From assembly GCF_000333955.1 (NCBI RefSeq), contig NZ_CAPS01000069.1:1-64000 (forward strand): a DNA stretch of 64,000 bases, read 5' to 3'. The position numbers were made by a program, and so were the translations under genes. Source of the DNA: Rhodococcus sp. AW25M09 (lineage in GTDB: Bacteria; Actinomycetota; Actinomycetes; Mycobacteriales; Mycobacteriaceae). The number at the start of each line of letters is the position of its first letter. The first letter of the stretch is position 1. The notes beneath the pieces are model-generated. The model was not told the origin of the DNA and made no database searches. It worked only from the letters and a program-made list of their open reading frames with translations. Positions 1-6,672 of this stretch are shown here, one piece after another.

Positions 1-2
1 CG

Positions 3-134
3 GTTACCGGCTACTCCGCGACAGCGGTACGCGGCATTCTCAATGTTCTGCAGTCGCACGAGGAGGCCACTCAGACCACCGACCGGACGCACAGCCTGAC
101 CGCCAAGGGCCTCGACGCGTTGGGGGTGAGGTAG
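3..134 (+). CDS. C-terminal end of an unknown phage-region protein (5' truncated)
   Basis: An open frame enters from the left edge and ends at TAG 132-134, giving the last 43 residues of a protein ending in KGLDALGVR. It is followed after three bases by the next gene, as expected in a compact phage operon. Nothing in this fragment identifies a family. The assignment as coding rests on the spacing, the high-GC third positions and the lack of stops. Confidence 0.45.
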   Translation, partial: VTGYSATAVRGILNVLQSHEEATQTTDRTHSLTAKGLDALGVR

Positions 135-137
135 GCC

Positions 138-383
138 GTGGCGTGGAATGCGAAGTACAACGGGCATCTGGACTGCTCGAAGTGTGGGAAGCCGATCGTG
201 GCCGGCCAACGGGTCGAGTTCGTGTGGATCGAGGGCAAACGCCGTATCGATCACGTCCACGAGGTCGGCGCATCGAAGAAAGCTCGGAAATGGAACAACG
301 GCCACTGGGAGCACAAGACGGTGCAGGCCCGCATCGACCGCCGGAAGCGACAGAAACCCTCGATCGAGAGTGAGACACCATGA
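138..383 (+). CDS. Small phage protein with a CxxC zinc-ribbon-like motif
   Basis: This 81-residue protein starts at GTG 138 and overlaps the next gene by four bases (ATGA at 380-383). The N-terminal half holds C-S-K-C followed about 25 residues later by H-V-H, a spacing that could bind one metal ion, and the C-terminal third is very basic (RIDRRKRQK). Small proteins of this kind occur near terminase and HNH genes in actinobacterial phages, but no full HNH motif is present, so an endonuclease role is not claimed. It is probably a nucleic-acid-binding protein of the early or packaging module. Confidence 0.6.
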   Translation: MAWNAKYNGHLDCSKCGKPIVAGQRVEFVWIEGKRRIDHVHEVGASKKARKWNNGHWEHKTVQARIDRRKRQKPSIESETP

Positions 384-601
384 CCGCTTCCCGCAAGCTC
401 TACGAGCACCTGAGGGCCGGTCTCGACACACTGAGCGCCGAGCAACGCGAGCAGATCCGACTCGATCCCGGCACGAGCGCGCACGAGGTCGATGACCGAG
501 TCGAATTCGTCGCTGCAGGGATCACGTACGCGACGGTGGACCGATCGTTCTTCGACGCCGAGGTCGAGTGGATCGAGTTCGTGGACGCTCACACCGAATA
601 G
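380..601 (+). CDS. Small acidic phage protein of unknown function
   Basis: The 73-residue product begins at ATG 380, inside the stop codon of the upstream gene, so the two are translationally coupled. It is acidic, with a predicted helical N-terminus (RKLYEHLRAGLDTLSAEQRE) and no cysteine or membrane segment. I do not recognise a family. The coupling and codon use support it as a real gene of the phage operon. A hairpin at 612-654 just downstream may end the transcript. Confidence 0.5.
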   Translation: MTASRKLYEHLRAGLDTLSAEQREQIRLDPGTSAHEVDDRVEFVAAGITYATVDRSFFDAEVEWIEFVDAHTE

Positions 602-611
602 GTCGACACCA

Positions 612-654
612 GGGGTACCGAGATCCATGGCACGAGTCTGGACCCCGGTACCCC
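612..654 (+). terminator. Hairpin after the early phage genes
   Basis: Nine-base arms GGGGTACCG (612-620) and CGGTACCCC (646-654) are perfect complements around a 25-base loop. It lies 11 bases after the stop of the upstream gene in the 236-base gap before the prohead protease gene. There is no T-run, so a terminator role is only plausible. The rest of the gap 655-837 shows no gene; AGGA at 827-830 is the ribosome site of the protease gene. Confidence 0.35.
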
Positions 655-837
655 AGGGGGGTATTCTGCTCGGTAGCAAGGTTCGTTCGGTGCCCCGGCT
701 AGTGGGTGTTCGATCCTCGCGAGCAAGAGTCCGCACTTCCGGTCCACGGGGATCCGCTGAGCGACGAAATGCGTTGTAGGACCAGCAGGCCCGGCATTCT
801 ACGCCCGGTCTATCCTCCGCATATCTAGGACAATCCC

Positions 838-1404
838 ATGAGCAGCAACACCATTCAGCGTCACGGCTTTGCCGGTACCGAGATCCGATCTCAGAACGGC
901 GACGGTCGCACTCTCGACATTCTCGCAGTTCGATTCGGCGTGGAAGACGAGATCGGCTCCGTTGCCGACGGTTACGGGTTCTACGAGACGTTCGATCGGA
1001 ACTCGTTCGACGAAACGATCCGGCGCAACGGACCCTCGAAGATCCGGCTACTCGGACACCACGACATGAGATCCAACCCGGTCGGGGTGCTCACCGAAGC
1101 ATGGACCGACGCCCAAGGTGTCCACGTCACGGCGAGGTTGTCCGACACCACCCAAGGGCGCGATATCGCCACTCTGGTGGCTGACGGCGCTCTCACGGAC
1201 GTATCAATCGGCTTCCGAGATGTGAAGTCGAAGTGGACCGATCACAACCGGCGCGTGCTACGGCAAGAAGTGGCCTGGCGTGAACTTTCGATAGTGAATC
1301 TCGGTGCGCTGGCCGACGCCAAGATCCTGGCCTCACGCTCACAGGAAACTCGCACACTCTCAGCCGAAGCGGCACAACGTCGTTTACGGCTACTCGATCT
1401 CTAA
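838..1404 (+). CDS. HK97-family prohead protease
   Basis: This 188-residue protein is the phage maturation protease (herpesvirus-type serine protease fold, family S78) that trims the capsid protein during head assembly. The catalytic histidine is visible in LLGHHD (about residue 75) and the catalytic serine in DVSIGF (about residue 121), in the expected order. The start ATG 838 has AGGA eight bases upstream. It is followed after 15 bases by the capsid gene, the standard order. Length is normal for the family, and both catalytic motifs are intact, so it looks functional. Confidence 0.93.
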   Translation: MSSNTIQRHGFAGTEIRSQNGDGRTLDILAVRFGVEDEIGSVADGYGFYETFDRNSFDETIRRNGPSKIRLLGHHDMRSNPVGVLTEAWTDAQGVHVTARLSDTTQGRDIATLVADGALTDVSIGFRDVKSKWTDHNRRVLRQEVAWRELSIVNLGALADAKILASRSQETRTLSAEAAQRRLRLLDL

Positions 1405-1419
1405 TTCCGAAGGAACACA

Positions 1420-2679
1420 ATGAACATCAAAGACATGAACCGCGAGGCGCTGACCAAGTTCATCGCCGAATCGCGTACCGAACTGACCGAACTCGCAACA
1501 CGGGGTGACGATCTCGTCGGAGAAGATGCCGAGCGTTTCGACACCCTCGAAGCTCAGCACAAGGAGGCCCGCGAGCACCTGGCCAAGATCGAAGGCCGCA
1601 TGGAAGCGCTCAAGCAGTTCGGGGCCACCCCGGCACATACCGACGACGCTCCCGTCCGAGAGACCCAGGACACCAACGAACTTCGCGGCAAGCTCACTCT
1701 GGCCAAGGGTGAATCGCTCCGCGCCTGGGAGGCTCAGAACGGCCACATCGAAGGCCGCGCAACGAACCTCTCGCTCGACAAGCTCTTGCGGGGCATGGCT
1801 TCTGGCCGCTGGGAGGGTAGTGAGGCCGAGCGCGCTCTCGTGACCACCAACTCCACCGCGATCGTGCCGACACCCCTCGGTAGCGAAGTAATCGACCTGG
1901 CGCGTGCTCAGGCGGTCGTACTGAAGGCCGGCGCGACTGTTGTGCCGATGACCACGAAGACCCTCCGAGTCCCGCGTCTGACCGGTGAGGGTGCACCAGC
2001 TTTCTATGCCGAGGGTGCGCAGCGGACCGCTCAAGACCTGCAATTCGACAGTGTGACCCTCGACGCCAAGACGTTCGATCGGCTCATCCTGATCTCGAAG
2101 GAACTGCTCGAAGACTCCAATCCCGATATCGGGTCGGTCATCTCGGACGCCTTCGCCGCTCAGTACGCGGTAGGGATCGACAAATTCACCCTGTTCGGTG
2201 ATGGCCAAGGCGCTAATCCGCTGGGGCTGGTGAACGTTCCCGAGGTGCCCAAGATAAACCACGGGGCCAACGGGACCGCGGTTACCAACTGGGACTGGCT
2301 GATCCAGGCTCAGGGAAATGTGCTCTCGGAGAACTTCAATCCGACCGCGCATATCGGATCACCGCGTACGGCAACGTCTCTGGCACTGCTGAAGAACAGC
2401 CAGGGGGACTACCTCGCACCGCCCGCGAATCTGTCACCGGGACTCGTATCCTCCGTCGTACCGAACAACGTGCTGCAGGGCACCAACTCGGATACGAGCT
2501 ATCTGATCACGGGCGATTTCGCTCAGCTGTACATCGGTCTGCGGTCGGAGTTCACGATCAAGGTGCTCTCGGAGCGCTACGCAGATACCGGGCAGGTTGC
2601 ATTCCTGGCCAGCTCGCGTTGGGACGTGGCAGTCGCTCAGCCGAAGGCATTCCAGGTCGATCTCGGGTTGCGCGCGTAA
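1420..2679 (+). CDS. HK97-fold major capsid protein
   Basis: The 419-residue product has the architecture of HK97 gp5-like capsid subunits: an N-terminal coiled-coil delta region (residues 1-110, rich in E, K, L and A) that is normally cut off by the prohead protease, followed by the compact capsid fold. Typical capsid stretches are STAIVPTPLGSEVIDLARA, FDRLILISKELLEDS and DKFTLFGDGQGANPLGL. The frame is uninterrupted and full length. The next small gene overlaps its stop codon by one base. Together with the protease this is enough to build a head, but no tail genes follow. Confidence 0.95.
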   Translation: MNIKDMNREALTKFIAESRTELTELATRGDDLVGEDAERFDTLEAQHKEAREHLAKIEGRMEALKQFGATPAHTDDAPVRETQDTNELRGKLTLAKGESLRAWEAQNGHIEGRATNLSLDKLLRGMASGRWEGSEAERALVTTNSTAIVPTPLGSEVIDLARAQAVVLKAGATVVPMTTKTLRVPRLTGEGAPAFYAEGAQRTAQDLQFDSVTLDAKTFDRLILISKELLEDSNPDIGSVISDAFAAQYAVGIDKFTLFGDGQGANPLGLVNVPEVPKINHGANGTAVTNWDWLIQAQGNVLSENFNPTAHIGSPRTATSLALLKNSQGDYLAPPANLSPGLVSSVVPNNVLQGTNSDTSYLITGDFAQLYIGLRSEFTIKVLSERYADTGQVAFLASSRWDVAVAQPKAFQVDLGLRA

Positions 2680-2852
2680 TGATCATCGGCGGTAATGGCG
2701 GGGGTATCGACTGGCTCGCATCCGAGTGGAGTCGGGAACTTCAGTTGGTCGATGTCGAGCTGGGCGAAACTCTCCGTGAGGGTATTCCAGTCTCGCAATG
2801 GCGCTCACTGCCCGACAGCCCCACCGCCGAGCCGGACAAACTGCAGCAGTAG
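2679..2852 (+). CDS. Small phage protein coupled to the capsid gene
   Basis: ATG 2679 shares its A with the capsid stop (TAATG), implying translational coupling. The 57-residue product begins MIIGGNGGG and continues with acidic, polar sequence; it has no recognised domain. In full phages this position is often a head-completion or connector gene, but this one is too short for the usual connector. It may be a decoration protein or a relic. A strong inverted repeat begins 18 bases downstream. Confidence 0.5.
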   Translation: MIIGGNGGGIDWLASEWSRELQLVDVELGETLREGIPVSQWRSLPDSPTAEPDKLQQ

Positions 2853-2869
2853 GTAGTACAATCGAGATA

Positions 2870-2923
2870 CCCAGGGCGCAAGGGACTTACGGTCTACGCG
2901 GACTTTTGCCCTTGCGCCCTGGG
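2870..2923 (+). terminator. Strong hairpin ending the capsid operon
   Basis: The arms CCCAGGGCGCAAGGG (2870-2884) and CCCTTGCGCCCTGGG (2909-2923) are perfect 15-base complements with a 24-base loop. It directly follows the last gene of the capsid operon. There is no long T-run, as is usual in actinobacteria. It most likely ends transcription. Confidence 0.6.
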
Positions 2924-3102
2924 ACTCCGGATTTCTCTCAGTTCTATTGCGGGGCTGAGAGGTCGAGCTGCCCGCGTGGTGCTCGATAGGCCCCTGTCCG
3001 AGGATTCGGTTCACCACCGAGTTCGTGCCAAGGCGTCGGTAGCGCTGAAGCACCAGAGGGCCAACACTTCCCGTCGTTCGATGCGGATCCTCCGGCGGGA
3101 TC

Positions 3103-3169
3103 AAGGACACCCCGTGTCGAGCGCATCAGGTTCAGTCTCCGGCCTTGATTTGCTCCGCGGGGTGTTCTT
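3103..3169. repeat. Imperfect inverted repeat before the P-loop gene
   Basis: AAGGACACCCCG (3103-3114) pairs with CGGGGTGTTCTT (3158-3169) with one G-T pair, around a 43-base loop. It sits in the 368-base gap 2853-3220 that has no credible gene. It could be a second terminator or an RNA structure in the leader of the P-loop gene. Confidence 0.35.
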
Positions 3170-3220
3170 GTATCACCAGCGCTCGAAACGCTGCCACAGA
3201 CCGACTGAGAGCCGAGAATC

Positions 3221-3733
3221 ATGATCCACATCGTCACAGGCCCGCCAGCGAGCGGAAAGAGCACATGGGTTGCTGAGAACGCCAGGCCCGGTGTCGATCT
3301 GATCATCGACTTCGACGTACTCGCAGATGCATTCGGCGCGGGTGGATCTCGAACGTACGACCAAGGTTTTGCTCGAATGGTCCAAGCCTCACGACGCGCT
3401 GCGGTGGATTATGTACTCAAGTCCGATCACTGGCAGGGGATGAGCCTCGACGCTTACATCATCCACACACAGCCGAACGAGCAGCAGCGCCAACGGTATT
3501 CAGAAGCGCATGCTCAGATTCACATCATCGACCCTGGCGAAGAAACTGTGATGCAGAGGATCGAGGCCGAGAGGCCGGCGCATTTGAAAGACGTTGCCCT
3601 GGATTACTACTACCCCGAGCGCAGAGCAATCAGGCGGGCACAGAAGAAAGCCGAGGAGGCTACTCAGTGGGTCTACACCAGCGATGGGCGGCGTGTTCCA
3701 TTGAGGCCCCGCACCTCACGCCGCTGGGGCTAG
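3221..3733 (+). CDS. P-loop NTPase, zeta-toxin/polynucleotide-kinase-like, phage-borne
   Basis: The 170-residue protein opens with a textbook Walker A motif, GPPASGKST, at residues 7-15. DFDVLAD near residue 30 can act as the Asp-containing second motif seen in small kinases. The second half is basic and helical (RRAIRRAQKKAEEA). Single-domain P-loop proteins of this form occur in actinobacterial phages next to HNH and capsid genes and are annotated as AAA or kinase proteins; the substrate is unknown. No antitoxin-like partner is adjacent, so a zeta toxin role is not supported. It stands alone, behind a terminator, and ends convergent with the membrane protein gene, overlapping it by four bases. 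Confidence 0.78.
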   Translation: MIHIVTGPPASGKSTWVAENARPGVDLIIDFDVLADAFGAGGSRTYDQGFARMVQASRRAAVDYVLKSDHWQGMSLDAYIIHTQPNEQQRQRYSEAHAQIHIIDPGEETVMQRIEAERPAHLKDVALDYYYPERRAIRRAQKKAEEATQWVYTSDGRRVPLRPRTSRRWG

Positions 3734-4236
3734 ACCATCCAAGCGGTGCGGGGCCACACGCTCTGAAGGTTGGCCACGCTGCACCAGTCGACTGACCATC
3801 CTTCGATGTGCACCAACGTTGGCCTGCGCTTGCATGAGTAGTTGGCATTGAGTAGCTGGCACGCCACGAGTGTGACCAACGTGTATGTGTACCAACACAT
3901 CACAACTGTGTTTAGTGTCAGTGTCAGCAGTCGTGGTGCCAGCCAGACGAGCAGCGCAGCCGTGAGAGCCACGCCAGCCACGACGTAGACCACCATCACC
4001 CTTGCTAGCCAACGTGATGTGAGCTGAAGAAGTCCTGTGTTCCACAGTCTCGCAACGATGTTCGTTGGTTCCTCTGTGTCGTTCGTGTCGGTGTCGTCGA
4101 TGTCGTCGATGGTCGGTGCCGCTGGAGTGGTGGGTGCTGGCAGTAGTGGACTGCCCCCGAATCCGATGTCCGCGTACATATCTGGTGCCTGCCGATCCTG
4201 TGCTGTGAATGGGTTCGCTCGATCCCATAGCTCCAC
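3730..4236 (-). CDS. Putative small membrane protein, phage region
   Basis: The 168-residue frame starts at GTG 4236. Residues 1-60 are polar and rich in P, T and D (IDDIDDTDTNDTEE); then come two hydrophobic helices, around ARVMVVYVVAGVALTAALLV and LLTLTLNTVVMCWYTYTLVT, and a short Cys- and Trp-containing tail. No family is recognised. Base composition here is visibly poorer in GC than the flanks, which fits recent acquisition. It could be a superinfection-exclusion or other lysogenic membrane protein, but this is only positional inference, and it may not be a gene. Confidence 0.42.
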   Translation of the reverse strand: MELWDRANPFTAQDRQAPDMYADIGFGGSPLLPAPTTPAAPTIDDIDDTDTNDTEEPTNIVARLWNTGLLQLTSRWLARVMVVYVVAGVALTAALLVWLAPRLLTLTLNTVVMCWYTYTLVTLVACQLLNANYSCKRRPTLVHIEGWSVDWCSVANLQSVWPRTAWMV

Positions 4237-4410
4237 ATTGACACAGCTCGAATCCCCTTGTCCAGCAAGGTGCCTCAGGAATGATCATGCATCATCCTGC
4301 AAGGGTATGCGGAGGCCGGCTGGGGTAGGGGGGATACCGTCCGACCGTTCAGGGGGCCCGGCTGACCCCGCCCACGGTCAGCCGGATCTCTCTCTGCGGA
4401 ATTTTACCCC

Positions 4411-4442
4411 CTCTGACCAGGCGTTTTGTGGCTCTGACCAGG
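4411..4442. repeat. Two 11-bp direct repeats 21 bp apart
   Basis: CTCTGACCAGG occurs at 4411-4421 and 4432-4442. The 21-base period puts both copies on the same face of the helix, as expected for paired binding sites of a repressor, or of an integrase or excisionase arm. Confidence 0.4.
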
Positions 4443-4529
4443 TGCGATATGGGTTTTTGAGATTTTTCTGTATCGGACCCCTCGATCTGAGGGCAAAACT
4501 GCGTCGAAGTCTACCTCGATTCGTCCCAA

Positions 4530-4547
4530 GCAGTACAGGCGTACTGC
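4530..4547. repeat. Perfect 18-bp palindrome (7-bp arms)
   Basis: GCAGTAC-AGGC-GTACTGC is a perfect inverted repeat with a four-base centre. It is in the non-coding stretch near the right end of the phage element and could be an operator or an integrase core site. Confidence 0.4.
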
Positions 4548-4664
4548 ATAATCATGCACTGGAAATCTCGCCAGCGCGCACCGCAGATCTCCGGTATCCT
4601 GGCGCACGGAGATTGGTTTCTCCGGTTCTGTTGATGAATACACCGTGCGCCTCGCTCCCGCACA

Positions 4665-4707
4665 ACGAAAGCCCCGACGCCGCTCGTTCCGGTGCCGGGG
4701 CTTTCGT
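4665..4707 (-). terminator. Terminator of the lipoprotein gene
   Basis: ACGAAAGCCCCG (4665-4676) and CGGGGCTTTCGT (4696-4707) are perfect 12-base complements with a 19-base loop, beginning 11 bases past the stop of the minus-strand lipoprotein gene. Confidence 0.65.
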
Positions 4708-4717
4708 GCGTCTGCAC

Positions 4718-5146
4718 TCAGCAGAGAGTGAGGCCCTTGTCGATCATCGGGCCGAGGTCGACTTTGACGCCGGGAAAGTCCGAGTCTTTCCAGATCGGCG
4801 TCACGTCCTCGAATGCGCCTGCCGACTTGGCTGGTCCGTTGAGCGCGTACATCGTGCGGTCGGTAGTGAAGGTGACTCGGTCGGGCGCGGCGCACATCAG
4901 AACACCCTCTGTTGCCGTGAACGGCCAGTCACCGGTCCATGTGGACTCCGAGACCGATCCTGCAGGCTGGTTGCGCGCCGTGGGCTCTGCGGTGGTTGAC
5001 GGCGCTACAGCTGGTGCCGTGGTCGATGTGATCGGCGCAGCGCGAACCGTGGTTTCCGGGGTCGGTGCCGCACTGTCTCCCGAGTCCGAACAACCCGCCA
5101 GTGCCAGCACCACCAGAGCCGATCCCGCTATCCACTTACCCCGCAT
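4718..5146 (-). CDS. Secreted lipoprotein of unknown function
   Basis: The 142-residue precursor has a clear lipoprotein signal: MRGKWIAGSALVVLALAGCS, with the lipobox LAGC placing the lipidated cysteine at residue 19. A linker rich in T, P, A and S (residues 20-65) follows, then a folded domain of about 75 residues with two more cysteines (one near the middle, one as the last residue) that could form a disulfide. The domain resembles the small YebY-like (DUF2511) secreted proteins, which is a tentative match. A GGGG run precedes ATG 5146. It lies between the phage genes and tRNA-Arg, so it could be phage cargo or a chromosomal gene. Confidence 0.72.
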   Translation of the reverse strand: MRGKWIAGSALVVLALAGCSDSGDSAAPTPETTVRAAPITSTTAPAVAPSTTAEPTARNQPAGSVSESTWTGDWPFTATEGVLMCAAPDRVTFTTDRTMYALNGPAKSAGAFEDVTPIWKDSDFPGVKVDLGPMIDKGLTLC

Positions 5147-5281
5147 TGCATACCCCCGTGCCGTTGCCGATGATCATCGGACCATACGGCAGAGCACCGC
5201 CGACCTGCTGCACGTACAGCAACCTCAAGGGAACGAGGAGGGAACGATCCTGGCAAACATGGACTCTGACCAGCGCAAACG

Positions 5282-5357
5282 TGGTGCCCCCGGCAGGATT
5301 CGAACCTGCGACCAAGGGATTAGAAGGCCCTTGCTCTATCCCCTGAGCTACGGAGGC
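5282..5357 (-). tRNA. tRNA-Arg (anticodon TCT), CCA encoded
   Basis: The minus strand folds as a complete cloverleaf: acceptor GCCTCCG/CGGGGGC, D arm GCTC...GAGC, anticodon loop CTTCTAA (anticodon TCT at 5324-5322), T arm GCAGG-TTCGAAT-CCTGC, and CCA at 5284-5282. Its 3' end points toward the phage genes, the usual orientation for a tRNA used as attachment site. In the 5147-5281 gap nothing else is seen. Confidence 0.95.
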
Positions 5358-5470
5358 TGGCACGTGCGGGCGGACCCGCTCGAGCACGGTTGACGAGTGT
5401 ACCTTTCCGTATGAGTCGCCCGTGCAGGCATGGGTTGGACGACCACCGAGCGGCGTCGAAGGAGGGTTCT

Positions 5471-6628
5471 GTGGACGACATCTTCGACGAGGCGCTTCGC
5501 GTGTGGCAGTCCGGCGAGGTCGCAGCGGCGGCAACGGTGATCCGCACGTTCGATTCGGCACCGCGCCCGGTCGGTGCGGCCATGGTGGTCGGCTCGGACG
5601 GCGCAGTTGCCGGTTCGGTATCGGGCGGCTGCGTCGAAGGTGCGGTCTACGAACTTGCGCAGGACGTCATGCACACCGGGTCTCCGGTACTCACCCGATA
5701 CGGGGTGTCCGACGACGATGCTTTCGCGGTCGGGCTCACCTGTGGTGGAACGCTGGACGTGTTCGTCCAAGCATTCTCGCGCCGCAGCTTCCCGGAATTC
5801 GAGGCCGTCGTCGAGAACATCAGAGACAACGTCCCGGTGGCGGTGGCGACCGTGGTTGCGCACGCCGATCCGAACCGGCTCGGTCGACGGATTGTCGTAG
5901 GAGAATCGGGCACCCGGGGTTCGCTCGGCAGCGCGCGTGCCGACGCTGCCGTCGCCGACGACGCGACAGGGCTTCTGGCAGCCGGTCGTTCGGCCGTTCT
6001 GGCGTACGGACCCGACGGTCAGCGCCGAGGCGAGGGAATGGAGGTGTTCGTCTCCAGCCACGCGCCGCCGCCCCGAATGTTGGTGTTCGGTGCGATCGAT
6101 TTTGCGGCCGCGGTGGCGCAGCAGGGCACCTTCCTCGGCTACCGCGTCACGGTGTGCGATGCACGTGCGGTGTTCGCCACCCCGCAGCGGTTTCCCGCCG
6201 CCGAGCAAGTCGTCGTCGCGTGGCCGCACGACTACCTTTCCCAGCAGTGGTCAGCGGGCGAGCTGGACGAGCGCACCGTCGTCTGTGTGCTGACCCACGA
6301 CCCCAAATTCGATGTGCCACTGCTCGAGGTGGCGTTGCGCATTCCGGTGCTGGCGTTCGTGGGTGCGATGGGCTCGCGCCGTACCCACGACGATCGAACG
6401 GCTCGGTTGCGGGCGGCGGGGTTGACCGAGATCGAACTCTCCAGGTTGGCCAGTCCGATCGGTCTCGACCTCGGCGCGCGGACACCGCAGGAGACGGCCG
6501 TGTCGATCGCGGCGGAGATCATCGCCCATCGCTGGGGCGGTAGCGGCGAACCCCTGCGTTCTCGACACGGTCGGATCCATCACGACTCGACCGAGGGTCC
6601 TCGCGAGGCCGAGTACGACGCTGTGTAG
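5471..6628 (+). CDS. XdhC/CoxI family protein
   Basis: This 385-residue protein belongs to the XdhC/CoxI family, which inserts or sulfurates the molybdenum cofactor of xanthine dehydrogenase and CO dehydrogenase-type enzymes. The N-terminal XdhC_CoxI domain (residues 5-80) contains GSVSGGCVEGAVYE with the conserved cysteine; the C-terminal Rossmann domain begins at MLVFGAIDFAAAVA (about residue 203) and includes AFVGAMGSRRTHDDR. I place the start at GTG 5471 because GGAGGG sits at 5461-5466; a longer frame begins at 5390 but reaches back almost to the tRNA. No molybdenum hydroxylase subunits are near, so its partner enzyme is elsewhere. Confidence 0.88.
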   Translation: MDDIFDEALRVWQSGEVAAAATVIRTFDSAPRPVGAAMVVGSDGAVAGSVSGGCVEGAVYELAQDVMHTGSPVLTRYGVSDDDAFAVGLTCGGTLDVFVQAFSRRSFPEFEAVVENIRDNVPVAVATVVAHADPNRLGRRIVVGESGTRGSLGSARADAAVADDATGLLAAGRSAVLAYGPDGQRRGEGMEVFVSSHAPPPRMLVFGAIDFAAAVAQQGTFLGYRVTVCDARAVFATPQRFPAAEQVVVAWPHDYLSQQWSAGELDERTVVCVLTHDPKFDVPLLEVALRIPVLAFVGAMGSRRTHDDRTARLRAAGLTEIELSRLASPIGLDLGARTPQETAVSIAAEIIAHRWGGSGEPLRSRHGRIHHDSTEGPREAEYDAV

Positions 6629-6660
6629 GACTCGCGTTTCGGGTACTGCCGATCACCTCT

Positions 6661-6666
6661 TACTCT
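6661..6666 (+). promoter_or_regulatory. -10 box of a probable leaderless promoter
   Basis: TACTCT ends six bases before ATG 6673. A TANNNT box six to eight bases before a start codon puts the transcript start on the start codon itself. No ribosome site is seen in the gap. Confidence 0.5.
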
Positions 6667-6672
6667 GGTGGT

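Larger units (their letters stand above)
4237..4717. other. Non-coding stretch with repeats, possible attachment or control region
   Basis: I see no convincing gene here. It contains two direct repeats of CTCTGACCAGG (4411-4421 and 4432-4442) exactly 21 bases apart, a palindrome (4530-4547), a short inverted repeat GCAT-AATC-ATGC just after it, and a terminator (4665-4707). It is richer in A and T than its surroundings. It may be the regulatory or attachment end of the phage element. Confidence 0.4.
1..5281. mobile_element. Right-hand part of a prophage or capsid-forming phage satellite (left end outside window)
   Basis: An HK97 prohead protease and a major capsid protein are adjacent, with small unknown genes before and after, and the segment runs up to a tRNA-Arg gene, a common phage attachment target. 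No portal, head-tail connector, tape measure, tail or lysis gene is seen to the right of the capsid gene. This resembles the small actinobacterial elements of the phiRv1/phiRv2 type, which carry protease and capsid but no tail module; that comparison is inference. No integrase is visible here, so it must lie to the left or be lost. The right boundary is uncertain: it may be at the tRNA (5282) or anywhere in the non-coding stretch 4237-4717, since the lipoprotein gene could be chromosomal. Confidence 0.72.

Noticed and set aside
1390-2352. 320-residue frame on the minus strand opposite the capsid gene
   Set aside because: It is antisense to a certain capsid gene and has no domain; long antisense frames are common in high-GC DNA.
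3221-3733. Zeta-type toxin of a toxin-antitoxin pair
   Set aside because: The Walker A motif fits, but no small antitoxin gene is adjacent and the protein is short; called only a P-loop NTPase.
4037-4999. 320-residue plus-strand frame through the non-coding stretch and lipoprotein gene
   Set aside because: It runs through the terminator and antisense to a lipoprotein with a clear signal peptide; the composition is not protein-like.
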